Shown here: one piece after another, positions 50,681-59,865 of the stretch
Layout of the letters: every line of letters starts with the position of its first letter
Numbering within the stretch: the stretch's first letter is position 1
Assembly: GCF_022803015.1 (NCBI RefSeq)
Contig: NZ_JAFKON010000012.1
Location: forward strand, 31,256 to 95,255
Reading direction: 5' to 3'
Source of the DNA: Arthrobacter humicola
Lineage (GTDB): Bacteria; Actinomycetota; Actinomycetes; Actinomycetales; Micrococcaceae
Length of the DNA stretch: 64,000 nucleotides
Made by a program: the position numbers and the translations under genes
Notes under the pieces: generated by a model
What the model saw: only the letters and a program-made list of their open reading frames with translations
Told to the model about the DNA's origin: nothing
The model's database searches: none

Positions 50681-52795
50681 ATGGTTATGTCTTACATAGA
50701 TACCGCTTCCACCGTAGACGCTTCGCGGGCGTTTCCGCTGGGGATCAGCGTTCCACATACCGGGTCGCCGGCAGTGGACGATCCCCGGGGCGCGTTCGCC
50801 AACGTGGCCGTCTACGCGCCCGGCGTAACCACGCTGGAGATCGAATATCAGGCGCCCGGGGGAACCTGGCAGGTGAAGACCCTGCCCAACGTCACCGACG
50901 GCGTCCACCACGGAATTGTTGAGGGCATTCCCGCCGGCTCGCGCTATGGCTTCCGGTCCTCCCCGGAACACGAGGCCCTCCCGCTGTCCATGCCCGCCAC
51001 GGATTTCGATGCCGCCGGCGAGCAGCCGCTGCTGATGGACCCCTACGGCCGGGCCGTCGACGAACGCGATGAGCTGATCACCAGCGTCCGGGTCGCTAAC
51101 GACTTTGACTGGGGTCTGGACCGCAGCCCGCGGGTCCCGTGGCGCAACACGATCGTTTACGAGGCCCACGTCCGGGGCCAGACGAAGCTGCACCCGGATA
51201 TTCCGGAGGACCTGCAGGGGACGTACGCCGGGATGGCCCACCCGGCCATGATCGAGCACCTGATCTCGCTGGGCGTCACGGCCGTCCAGCTCCTGCCCGT
51301 GCATTTCCACGTGGACGAGCCGCACCTGCAGCAGCTCGGGCTGACGAACTACTGGGGCTACAACACGGCCGCGTTCTTCGCCCCGCATCCCGGCTACGCC
51401 ACCGAGGCCGCCCAGGCCGCCGGCGCCCACGCGGTCCAGGACGAGTTCAAGGGCATGGTCAAGCTGCTGCATGCCGCCGGGCTCGAGGTCATCCTCGACG
51501 TCGTGTACAACCACACCGCCGAGGGCGGCACGGACGGTCCCACCCTGAGCTTCCGCGGCCTGGGCGAAATGCAGTACTACCGCAACGACGGCCACGGCAG
51601 GTACGTGGACACCACGGGCTGCGGCAACAGCCTGAACTTCGGCGAACCCCGCGTCGTGCAGCTGGTGCTGGATTCCCTGCGCTACTGGGTGAGCGAGTTC
51701 CACATCGACGGGTTCCGCTTCGACCTCGCCGTCACGCTGTGCCGCAACAGCGCCAACGAATTCGATCCGAGGCACCCCTTCCTCGTCGCAGTCGGAGCCG
51801 ATCCGGTCCTGTCCGGCGTCAAGCTGATTTCCGAACCCTGGGACGTGGGCTACGGCGGCTGGCAGACCGGCCGGTTTCCCGCCGGGTGGGTGGACTGGAA
51901 CGATCATTTCCGCGACGCCGTCCGCAGCTTCTGGCTCGCCGACCGCGCCGCGATCGACGGCGGTGGCAGCGGCGGCCCGGTGGCCCGCCTCGCGGACGCC
52001 CTCTCTGGTTCCGCCCGGTTGTTCGAGTCCTCGGGCCGGTCCCGGCTTGCCTCGCTGAACCTGATCACGGCCCACGATGGCTTCACCCTGGCCGACCTGA
52101 CGGCCTACGACCGCAAGCACAACGAGGCCAACGGCGAGCAGAACCGGGACGGCCACGGCGATAACCGCAGCTACAACCACGGTTTCGAGGGCCCCACTGA
52201 AGACGGCGACATCCTCGCCCGGCGCGCCCAAAGCAGGCGGAACCTGATGGCCTGCCTGATGATTTCCCAGGGCGTACCCATGATCACCGCCGGGGACGAG
52301 ATCTGCCGGACCCAGCAGGGGAACAACAACGCCTACTGCCAGGACAATGCACTGACCTGGATCGACTGGACCAGCACCACGGAATCCCATGCGATGCTGC
52401 GCACCACCAAGCGCGTCATCCGGCTGCGCAAGGAGTTTCTGGCCAGCCAGCCGCATGATTACCCGGCGCGTGACAACCAGTCCTACTTCCACTGGTTCGA
52501 TGTGGACGGCCAGCCCATGTCCGCCGACACGTGGCATGACCCCGGCCACCGGGTGATCCAGCTCCTGCTCGGGTCCGACGACGGGCACGTCGACGGCCTC
52601 GTGGTGGTCAACGGCGGCGCCGACGACGTCAAGGTCACCTTGCCTCGGCTGAGCAATGAGGACGGCACCGGGCACCGGCTCTTCGAACTCCGCGTGACGA
52701 CGTCCGAACTCCATGACCGGCGTCAGGGCGCCCGCGTCGCCTCCGGTGAGCGCGACCTCGTCCAGGCCAACACGATCAATATCTACCGCACCTAA
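50681..52795 (+). CDS. glgX: Glycogen debranching enzyme (isoamylase type)
   Basis: 704 residues. An N-terminal CBM48/isoamylase domain (about 15-120) is followed by a GH13 barrel: YEAHVRGQTKLHPDIPE, LTNYWGYNTAAFFAPHPGYAT, HIDGFRFDLAVTLC (nucleophile Asp), KLISEPWDVG (acid Glu) and ITAHDGFTLADL (third Asp). It hydrolyses alpha-1,6 branches of phosphorylase-limit glycogen. ATG 50681 or 50687 could be the start; neither has a good ribosome-binding site. It is convergent with glgP across the barstar gene. Confidence 0.93.
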   Translation: MVMSYIDTASTVDASRAFPLGISVPHTGSPAVDDPRGAFANVAVYAPGVTTLEIEYQAPGGTWQVKTLPNVTDGVHHGIVEGIPAGSRYGFRSSPEHEALPLSMPATDFDAAGEQPLLMDPYGRAVDERDELITSVRVANDFDWGLDRSPRVPWRNTIVYEAHVRGQTKLHPDIPEDLQGTYAGMAHPAMIEHLISLGVTAVQLLPVHFHVDEPHLQQLGLTNYWGYNTAAFFAPHPGYATEAAQAAGAHAVQDEFKGMVKLLHAAGLEVILDVVYNHTAEGGTDGPTLSFRGLGEMQYYRNDGHGRYVDTTGCGNSLNFGEPRVVQLVLDSLRYWVSEFHIDGFRFDLAVTLCRNSANEFDPRHPFLVAVGADPVLSGVKLISEPWDVGYGGWQTGRFPAGWVDWNDHFRDAVRSFWLADRAAIDGGGSGGPVARLADALSGSARLFESSGRSRLASLNLITAHDGFTLADLTAYDRKHNEANGEQNRDGHGDNRSYNHGFEGPTEDGDILARRAQSRRNLMACLMISQGVPMITAGDEICRTQQGNNNAYCQDNALTWIDWTSTTESHAMLRTTKRVIRLRKEFLASQPHDYPARDNQSYFHWFDVDGQPMSADTWHDPGHRVIQLLLGSDDGHVDGLVVVNGGADDVKVTLPRLSNEDGTGHRLFELRVTTSELHDRRQGARVASGERDLVQANTINIYRT

Positions 52796-52817
52796 ATAAT
52801 TCGAGATTAAGGACCCC

Positions 52818-53174
52818 ATGAAGATTTACTCGGCAGAGACCTGGACCATCGAAGAACTCACGGCGCAAATCGGCGACGCCGGCCGGCGCGCCCTGGTGGT
52901 CCCCGCCGCCGACACCAAGCAGGCGGTCCTGGACACGTTCGGCGAGCTCCTGGATGTCCCGGAGGACTACGGCACGGACCTGGATGCCCTGCACGATTCG
53001 CTGCACGACGTCGCGGATGCCGTGACGGACGACGGCGAGGCCCCCGTCACGTTCATCTGGCAGGTGCCTGCCGCGCTCCGCGCGGACCGCTCCTTCGGCG
53101 TCATCTGCGAAACGCTGCAGGACGCCGAAGGCTACGCCGGCAAGAGCCTGGACGTCATCGCCGTCTGCCTCTAA
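52818..53174 (+). CDS. Barstar-family ribonuclease inhibitor (orphan)
   Basis: 118 residues from ATG 52818 with AAGGA upstream, 22 bp after glgX. The barstar core is seen in TFGELLDVPEDYGTDLDALHDSLHDV: a Pro-x-x-(F/Y)-G loop and the acidic Asp-Ala-Leu-x-Asp-Ser helix that fills barnase-type active sites. No barnase/ribotoxin gene is adjacent, so it would be an orphan antitoxin or a diverged member. Probably co-transcribed with glgX. Confidence 0.75.
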   Translation: MKIYSAETWTIEELTAQIGDAGRRALVVPAADTKQAVLDTFGELLDVPEDYGTDLDALHDSLHDVADAVTDDGEAPVTFIWQVPAALRADRSFGVICETLQDAEGYAGKSLDVIAVCL

Positions 53175-53219
53175 AGAGAGCCAGCACGCCACGCGGTGAC
53201 GGTCAGGCCGCGGTGACGG

Positions 53220-55838
53220 TCAGGCGTTGACGATCAGGCCCAGCTCCGCTTTTGAGGCCAGGGCACCGTTCTTGGGGAGCACACGCACGGTGTAGCCGAA
53301 GGACCCCGAACGGTCGATCACCAGCGTGCCGCTGAAGAGGTGCCGGCCCTTGCCGAGGTCTTCGGCGGCCTTGAGCTCCGCGACCGTGATGTCCGTCAGC
53401 TCGTCGGTGTCCTCGGCCCGGCCGTAGGCCACCTCAACATAGACGTCGTCCGGTGAAAGCTCACGCAGCGCCACGTACGCATTTACCTGCAACAGATCGC
53501 CGATCTGCGGGTCCTCGGAGACCCCCACCGAGTCGACGTGTTCGACCTGGATGTGCGGCCATGCGGCCCGGACCCGTGAGCTCCATGCCGCCAGGGCCTT
53601 GGCCTGGGCGTAGTTGTCCGCCACAGCGTGGCGCCCTGCGATCGCGGCGGGCCGGTACAGGACGTTGACGTAGTCCCGGAGCATCCGTTCCGCGGAAACC
53701 GCCGGGCCCAGGTGGGACATGGTGTGCTTGATCATCGAAACCCAGTGCGTAGGAACGGCCTGCGGGCCGGGCTGGGACGGTCCGGCAGCGCCCGCGGCGT
53801 CGGACACGGTCAGCCCGTAGAACCGCGGCGCAACCTGCGTTTCGAGCAGCTCGTACAGTGCCGCCGCCTCGATGTCGTCGCGTTCCTCCGGGGAGGCGTC
53901 GTTGTTGGCCGTCGGAATCGCCCAGCCGTTCTCGCCGTCGTACATCTCATCCCACCAGCCGTCCATGACCGAGAGGTTCAGCGAACCGTTCAGGGCAGCC
54001 TTCATGCCGGAGGTACCGCAGGCCTCCAGGGGGCGCAGCGGGTTGTTCAGCCACACATCGCAGCCGGGGAACAGGGTCCGGGCCATGGCGATGTCGTAGT
54101 TGGGCAGGAACGCGATCCGGTGCCGCACGGCGGGGTCGTCGGTGAACCGGACGAGGTCCTGGATCATCTTCTTGCCGGCGTCGTCCGCCGGGTGGGACTT
54201 CCCGGCGATGACCAGCTGGATGGGGTGCGTCTTGTGCAGCAGCAGCGCCTTGAGCCGGTCCGGGTCGCGCAGCATCAGGGTCAGCCGCTTGTAGGTCGGC
54301 ACGCGGCGGGCAAAGCCGATGGTCAGGACGTCCGGATCCAGGACGGAGTCCGTCCACGCCAGCTCGGCGTCGGCCGCGCCGCGCTTCTTCCACGCGGCCC
54401 GGAGCCGGCGCCGGACATCCTCCACCAGGGACACCCGCATCTCCCGCCGCAACGCCCAGAGGTCCTCGTCGGTGACGTTGTAGGCCAGGTCCCACCGGCC
54501 CTGCGCCTCCGCCTCGGCACCGAACTGGTCCCGCGCCAGCGCGGCTATGCGGGGGTCCACCCAGGTGGGGACGTGCACGCCGTTGGTGACGGAGGTGATG
54601 GGGATTTCAGAGTGGTCGAAGCCCGGCCACAGGGCGGAGAACATCCCGCGCGAGACCACGCCGTGCAGTTTGGCCACACCGTTGGCCCGCTGGGCCAGCC
54701 GCAGCCCCATCACGGCCATGTTGAACACGAACGGGTTGCCGTCGGCGAAGTCCTCGCGGCCCAGGTCCAGGATCTTGGCCACCGGGACGTCCGGGGCGAG
54801 GCCGGCTTCGAAGAAGTGCTGAATCTGGGAGATTTCGAAGCGGTCGATCCCCGCCGGCACCGGCGTGTGGGTGGTGAACACCGTGGACGCGCGCCCGGCG
54901 GCCAGAGCCTCCTCCCAGCTCAGCGGCGCCGCGCCGGACATCAATTCCTGGATCCGCTCGACGCCGAGGAACCCGGCGTGGCCCTCGTTGGTGTGGAAGA
55001 CCTCCGGCGCGGGGACGCCCGTGAGCCGCTGGAACTCCCGCAGCGCCTTGACCCCGCCCATGCCCAGCAGGAGCTCCTGCTGCAGCCGGTGGTCTCCGCC
55101 GCCGCCGTACAGGCGGTCGGTGATGCCGCGGGCGGCCTCGTCGTTGCCCGGAACGTTGGAATCCAGCAGCAGCAGCGGCACACGTCCGACGTCGGCCCGC
55201 CACACGTGCGCCAGCAGGCGCCGTCCCTGGGGAAGCGGCAGCGAGATCTGGACCGGTTTGCCGTTGCCGTCCGGGGAGGCCTCGCGCAGGAGCGTCAGGG
55301 GCAGCCCGTCGGGGTCGAGGACCGGGTACGTTTCCTGCTGCCAGGCGTCCCGGGAGAGCGACTGCTTAAAGTAGCCGGCCTGGTACAGGAGGCCGACGCC
55401 GATCAGCGGCACGCCAAGGTCCGAGGCCGCTTTCAGGTGGTCCCCGGCCAGGATGCCAAGGCCGCCCGAGTACTGGGGCAGGACCTCGGTGATGCCGAAC
55501 TCCGGCGAGAAGTAGGCGATGCATGCCGGCGCGCCGTCGCCCAGGCTCTGGTACCAGCGCGGCTGTTCCAGGTACCGGTCGAGGTCATCGGCCGCGGCGT
55601 GGACGCGCCGCACCACGTCCTGGTCCGCGGCGAGGCGCTGCAGCTCTTCCCGGCTCACCAGGCCCAGGAAAGTCACGGGGTCGTGGGCGCTCTCCGCCCA
55701 GATCCCGGGGTTGAGCCCCTCGAAAAGCTCCCGGGTGGGCCGGTGCCAGGACCACCGGAGATTGGTGGCGAGCCGGGCCAGCGGCCGGATCGACTCCGGG
55801 AGTACGGTTCGGACGGTAAATCTGCGGATTGCCTTCAC
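53220..55838 (-). CDS. glgP: Alpha-glucan phosphorylase
   Basis: About 872 residues, GT35. The N-terminal DUF3417 region starts VKAIRRFTVRTVLPESIRPL and LRWSWHRP, typical of actinobacterial/archaeal phosphorylases. PLP-binding lysine in EACGTSGMKAALNGSLNLS; phosphate site near RVPTYKRL and VIAGKSHPADD. GTG 55838 is preferred over TTG 55859 because homologues begin at this Val-Lys-Ala. It releases glucose-1-phosphate from glycogen and maltodextrin. Minus strand, divergent from the glgE operon across about 150 bp. Confidence 0.92.
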   Translation of the reverse strand: MKAIRRFTVRTVLPESIRPLARLATNLRWSWHRPTRELFEGLNPGIWAESAHDPVTFLGLVSREELQRLAADQDVVRRVHAAADDLDRYLEQPRWYQSLGDGAPACIAYFSPEFGITEVLPQYSGGLGILAGDHLKAASDLGVPLIGVGLLYQAGYFKQSLSRDAWQQETYPVLDPDGLPLTLLREASPDGNGKPVQISLPLPQGRRLLAHVWRADVGRVPLLLLDSNVPGNDEAARGITDRLYGGGGDHRLQQELLLGMGGVKALREFQRLTGVPAPEVFHTNEGHAGFLGVERIQELMSGAAPLSWEEALAAGRASTVFTTHTPVPAGIDRFEISQIQHFFEAGLAPDVPVAKILDLGREDFADGNPFVFNMAVMGLRLAQRANGVAKLHGVVSRGMFSALWPGFDHSEIPITSVTNGVHVPTWVDPRIAALARDQFGAEAEAQGRWDLAYNVTDEDLWALRREMRVSLVEDVRRRLRAAWKKRGAADAELAWTDSVLDPDVLTIGFARRVPTYKRLTLMLRDPDRLKALLLHKTHPIQLVIAGKSHPADDAGKKMIQDLVRFTDDPAVRHRIAFLPNYDIAMARTLFPGCDVWLNNPLRPLEACGTSGMKAALNGSLNLSVMDGWWDEMYDGENGWAIPTANNDASPEERDDIEAAALYELLETQVAPRFYGLTVSDAAGAAGPSQPGPQAVPTHWVSMIKHTMSHLGPAVSAERMLRDYVNVLYRPAAIAGRHAVADNYAQAKALAAWSSRVRAAWPHIQVEHVDSVGVSEDPQIGDLLQVNAYVALRELSPDDVYVEVAYGRAEDTDELTDITVAELKAAEDLGKGRHLFSGTLVIDRSGSFGYTVRVLPKNGALASKAELGLIVNA

Positions 55839-55989
55839 CTGCGAAACACTAACGGACAAGTCGGTGCCCCGGAACTGCTTTAAGATTCTTTCCCGTAAAT
55901 GACGGATATCACTCCGACCAGAACCGGAAACCTCCGGAAAACGTTCGAGGCCTTAGCATTCTGGCCGTTTTGTAGATAACGTCGAGGCT

Positions 55990-58062
55990 GTGACGAATAA
56001 CTCGCGAACCAGCGCCGTGTCCAAGCAAAAGCCCAAGGCCCTGATCACGGATGGCCTTCGATTTGGCCGCTTTCCGATCACCGCCGTGCAGCCTTCGGTG
56101 GAGGGCGGAAAGTTTCCCGCCAAAGCCGTCGAGGGCCAAACCATTGTCGTGGGAGCCACCGCGTTCCGGGAGGGACACGACCAGCTCGGGGTCAGCGCCG
56201 TCCTGCTCGACCCCCGCGGCAAAGAGCGGCAGCGGGTCCGCCTCGCCCCGCCGCCCGGCCCCCGCGGAATGGGCACGGACCGCTGGGAAGGCCTCCTGAC
56301 CCCGCCCGCCACTGGCAACTGGTCCTTCGTCATCGAGGCCTGGCACGACCGCTACGGCACCTGGCACCACAACGCCGAAGTCAAGGTGGAGGCCGGCATC
56401 GACGTCGAGCTCATGCTGTCCGAAGGTGCCGCCCTGCTGGCCGAAGCCTCCGAAGACGCCTCCCGCCCCTCCGGTGACCGCAGAACGCTGCGGATGGCCG
56501 TCGTCGTCCTCTCCGACACGTCCCGGACACCCGAGGAACGCCTCGCCGCCGGCTTCGGCGCCGACGTCGCCGCCGTCGTCGAACGCCAGCCCATCCGCGA
56601 ACTTGTGACGGTTTCCGAGCCTTACCCGCTGCTGGTGGAGCGAAAGCTTGCCGGAGCCGGCGCCTGGTACGAATTCTTCCCCCGCTCCGAAGGTGCCGTG
56701 CGCAACCACGACACGGGGGAATGGACCTCCGGCAACTTCCGCACCGCCGCGCAGCGCCTCGACGCCGTCGCCGCCATGGGCTTTGACATCATCTACATGC
56801 CGCCGATCCACCCGATCGGCGGCCAGCACCGCAAGGGGCCGAACAACACCCTGATCGCCGGACCGCACGATCCCGGTTCGCCATGGGCCATCGGATCCCA
56901 CGAGGGCGGCCACGACGCCATCCACCCGGATCTGGGCACCTTCGAGGACTTCGACGCCTTCGTGGCGCGGGCCGGTGAGTTGGGACTCGAGGTGGCCCTG
57001 GACCTGGCCCTGCAGGCCGCGCCGGACCACCCGTGGGTGCAAAGCCACCCGGAATGGTTCACCACGCGCGTCGACGGCACTATTGCCTACGCGGAGAATC
57101 CGCCAAAGAAATACCAGGACATTTTCCCGCTGAATTTCGACAACGACCCCGCGGGGCTGTCCAATGAAATTCTAAGGATTGTGATGCTCTGGGTCAGCCA
57201 CGGCGTCAAGGTGTTCCGGGTGGACAATCCGCACACCAAACCCGTGTGGTTCTGGGAATGGCTGATCGGCAAGGTCAATAAAAAGCACCCCGACGTCGTC
57301 TTCCTCGCCGAGGCGTTCACCCGCCCGGCCATGATGCACGCTCTTGGCCGGGCCGGCTTCCAGCAGTCCTACACCTACTTCACCTGGCGGAACACCAAGG
57401 AAGAACTGGAGACGTACTTCCAGGAGGTCAGCCACGAGTCGGCGGCCTACTTCCGGCCGAACTTCTTCGTCAACACCCCGGACATCCTCACCGAATACCT
57501 GCAGTTCGGCGGCCCGGCGGCCTTCAAGATCCGTGCGGCCTTGGCCGCGACGGCAAGCCCCATCTGGGGGGTGTACGCCGGCTTTGAGCTTTACGAACAC
57601 GTGGCGCGTCCCGGCGCCGAGGAGTACATCGACAACGAGAAGTTTGAGTACAAGGCCCGCGACTGGGACGCGGCGGCAGAATCGGGGCGCACCCTGGCCC
57701 CGTATCTGACCCGGCTCAACGCGATCCGGCGCGCGCACCCGGCCCTGGGGGATCTGCAGAACCTGACGATGCACCAGAGCTCGGACAGCTCCACCGTGGT
57801 GTACTCCAAGCACAAGACCCTCGCGGACGGGACCAAGGACACCCTGATCATCGTCGTCAACGTGGACCCGCACGGCACCCGGGAGAGCACGGTGTCCCTG
57901 GACCTGCCGGCGCTGGAACTGGACCCGGAGAACTTCACGCACAACGGCCGTTTCATGGTTGATGACCTGCTGACCGGCGAGAGTTGGGAATGGGGGGAGT
58001 ACAACTACGTCCGCCTGGACCCGCACCTCGAGCCCGTTCACATCCTTAGCATCCGGAGGTAG
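55990..58062 (+). CDS. glgE: Alpha-1,4-glucan:maltose-1-phosphate maltosyltransferase
   Basis: 690 residues from GTG 55990 (GAGG five bases upstream). GH13_3 family: an N-terminal immunoglobulin-like domain (about 15-130), then the barrel with YEFFPRSEGA, MPPIHPIGGQHRKG, nucleophile in VFRVDNPHTKP (Asp near 412) and acid in FLAEAFTRP (Glu near 440). It transfers maltose from maltose-1-phosphate to growing glucans. It is first of glgE-treS-mak/glgB; treS begins 6 bp later behind a shared GGAGGT. Confidence 0.95.
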   Translation: MTNNSRTSAVSKQKPKALITDGLRFGRFPITAVQPSVEGGKFPAKAVEGQTIVVGATAFREGHDQLGVSAVLLDPRGKERQRVRLAPPPGPRGMGTDRWEGLLTPPATGNWSFVIEAWHDRYGTWHHNAEVKVEAGIDVELMLSEGAALLAEASEDASRPSGDRRTLRMAVVVLSDTSRTPEERLAAGFGADVAAVVERQPIRELVTVSEPYPLLVERKLAGAGAWYEFFPRSEGAVRNHDTGEWTSGNFRTAAQRLDAVAAMGFDIIYMPPIHPIGGQHRKGPNNTLIAGPHDPGSPWAIGSHEGGHDAIHPDLGTFEDFDAFVARAGELGLEVALDLALQAAPDHPWVQSHPEWFTTRVDGTIAYAENPPKKYQDIFPLNFDNDPAGLSNEILRIVMLWVSHGVKVFRVDNPHTKPVWFWEWLIGKVNKKHPDVVFLAEAFTRPAMMHALGRAGFQQSYTYFTWRNTKEELETYFQEVSHESAAYFRPNFFVNTPDILTEYLQFGGPAAFKIRAALAATASPIWGVYAGFELYEHVARPGAEEYIDNEKFEYKARDWDAAAESGRTLAPYLTRLNAIRRAHPALGDLQNLTMHQSSDSSTVVYSKHKTLADGTKDTLIIVVNVDPHGTRESTVSLDLPALELDPENFTHNGRFMVDDLLTGESWEWGEYNYVRLDPHLEPVHILSIRR

Positions 58063-58067
58063 TGCCA

Positions 58068-59864
58068 GTGAGTTTTAGCCCGCAGAACCCGAGCCAGCAC
58101 TTCAGCCCGAGGGGGAGCTTTGAATTGAATGCCCCGGGCCTCCAGCACGATCCCCTCTGGTACCGCAAGGCGGTCTTCTACGAGGTCCTCGTCCGGGGCT
58201 TCGCCGACGGCAACGGAGACGGCTCGGGCGACTTCCACGGCCTGATCGAGAAACTGGACTACCTGCAGTGGCTCGGGGTGGACTGCCTCTGGCTCCCGCC
58301 GTTCTTCCAGTCACCGCTGCGCGACGGCGGGTACGACATCTCGGACTACAACTCCGTGCTGGACGAGTTCGGCACCATCAGCGACTTCAAACGGCTCGTG
58401 GCCGAGGCCCATGCCCGGGGCGTCCGGGTCATCATCGACCTTCCGCTGAACCACACCTCCGACCAGCACCCGTGGTTCCAGGAGTCGCGGAAAGACCCCG
58501 ACGGTCCGTTCGGCGACTTCTACGTCTGGAGCGACACAGACGAGAAGTACGAAGATGCCCGCATCATCTTCGTGGACACGGAGGAATCCAACTGGACCTT
58601 CGACCCCATCCGCCGGCAGTTCTTCTGGCACCGGTTCTTCAGCCACCAGCCCGACCTGAACTTCGAGAACCCCAAGGTCATTGACGCGCTCTTCGACGTC
58701 GTGCGGTTCTGGCTGGACCAGGGCATCGACGGCTTCCGGGCCGACGCCATCCCGTACCTGTTCGAGGAGGAGGGCACCAACTGCGAGAACCTGCCGCAGA
58801 CCCACGAATTCCTCCGCCAGCTGCGCCGGATGGTCGATGAAAGCTACCCGGGCCGCGTGATCATTGCCGAGGCCAACCAGCCGCCCGCCGAAGTGGTGGA
58901 GTACTTCGGCACCGAAGAGGAACCGGAATGCCACATGGCGTTCCACTTCCCGATCATGCCGCGGCTGTACTACGCGCTGCGGGACCAGAAGGCAGCACCC
59001 ATCATCGAGACGATGAAGGACACGCCGGACATTCCCGAAGGCGCCCAGTGGGGCACGTTCCTGCGCAACCACGACGAACTGACGCTGGAAATGGTCACTT
59101 CTGACGAACGCGCCGCGATGCTCGGCTGGTACGCGCCGGATCCACGCATGCGCGCCAACATCGGCATCCGGCGCCGGCTGGCCCCGCTGCTGGATAACTC
59201 CCGCTCCGAGATCGAGCTCATCAACGCCCTGCTGCTGTCCCTGCCCGGCAGCCCGTTCCTGTACTACGGGGACGAGATCGGCATGGGGGACAACATCTGG
59301 CTCGAGGACCGTGACGCGGTCCGCACCCCGATGCAATGGAACCCGGACCGGAACGCCGGGTTCTCCCACGCCGACCCCGGCAAGCTGTACCTGCCGGTGA
59401 TCCAGTCGCTGGTCTACAACTACAGCATGGCGAACGTGGAGGCCGAGGCCGCCCATTCGGGGTCCCTGTTGCGCTGGACCAGGCAGATCCTGAGCGTCCG
59501 CAAGAACCACCCCGCCTTCGGACTCGGCGGGTTCAAGCACGTGGAGGCTGACCACGACGTCGTCCTGGCCTATCTGCGTGAACTCCCCGAAGGCAACGCT
59601 GCCGGCGCGGACGCCGAGACCATCCTGTGCGCCTTCAACCTCTCCCAGCACCCCGTGGCGACGACGCTGCGCGTGCCCGGCTTCGCCGGAAGGGGCCTCC
59701 GGGACGTCTTCGGCGGCCAGGCGTTCCCGGGCATCGGCGAGGACGGAACGCTGACTCTGACCCTGGGCAGCCACGATTTCTTCTGGTTGCGGATCCGTTC
59801 CGCCGCCTCCAACCCGGCATCCCCGTTCACGCAGGCGATGCCCGTCCTGTCCATCGAGGGTTGA
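58068..59864 (+). CDS. treS: Trehalose synthase (maltose alpha-D-glucosyltransferase)
   Basis: 598 residues from GTG 58068, placed by GGAGGT eight bases upstream. The GH13_16 signatures WYRKAVFYEVLVRGFADGNG, DCLWLPPFFQSPLRDGGYDI, QGIDGFRADAIPYLFEEEG (nucleophile) and VIIAEANQPP (acid) are present, as is LRNHDELTLEM (third Asp). It interconverts maltose and trehalose. In the GlgE pathway it feeds trehalose-derived maltose to maltokinase, here encoded by the next gene one base downstream. Confidence 0.95.
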   Translation: MSFSPQNPSQHFSPRGSFELNAPGLQHDPLWYRKAVFYEVLVRGFADGNGDGSGDFHGLIEKLDYLQWLGVDCLWLPPFFQSPLRDGGYDISDYNSVLDEFGTISDFKRLVAEAHARGVRVIIDLPLNHTSDQHPWFQESRKDPDGPFGDFYVWSDTDEKYEDARIIFVDTEESNWTFDPIRRQFFWHRFFSHQPDLNFENPKVIDALFDVVRFWLDQGIDGFRADAIPYLFEEEGTNCENLPQTHEFLRQLRRMVDESYPGRVIIAEANQPPAEVVEYFGTEEEPECHMAFHFPIMPRLYYALRDQKAAPIIETMKDTPDIPEGAQWGTFLRNHDELTLEMVTSDERAAMLGWYAPDPRMRANIGIRRRLAPLLDNSRSEIELINALLLSLPGSPFLYYGDEIGMGDNIWLEDRDAVRTPMQWNPDRNAGFSHADPGKLYLPVIQSLVYNYSMANVEAEAAHSGSLLRWTRQILSVRKNHPAFGLGGFKHVEADHDVVLAYLRELPEGNAAGADAETILCAFNLSQHPVATTLRVPGFAGRGLRDVFGGQAFPGIGEDGTLTLTLGSHDFFWLRIRSAASNPASPFTQAMPVLSIEG

Positions 59865-59865
59865 G

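Noticed and set aside
50528..52819. A 763-codon open frame on the minus strand
   Set aside because: Shadow of glgX. It has no recognisable domain, and glgX carries all GH13 catalytic motifs.
53628..55883. A 751-codon plus-strand open frame
   Set aside because: Antisense to glgP; no family motif, while glgP has the PLP lysine and phosphate site.
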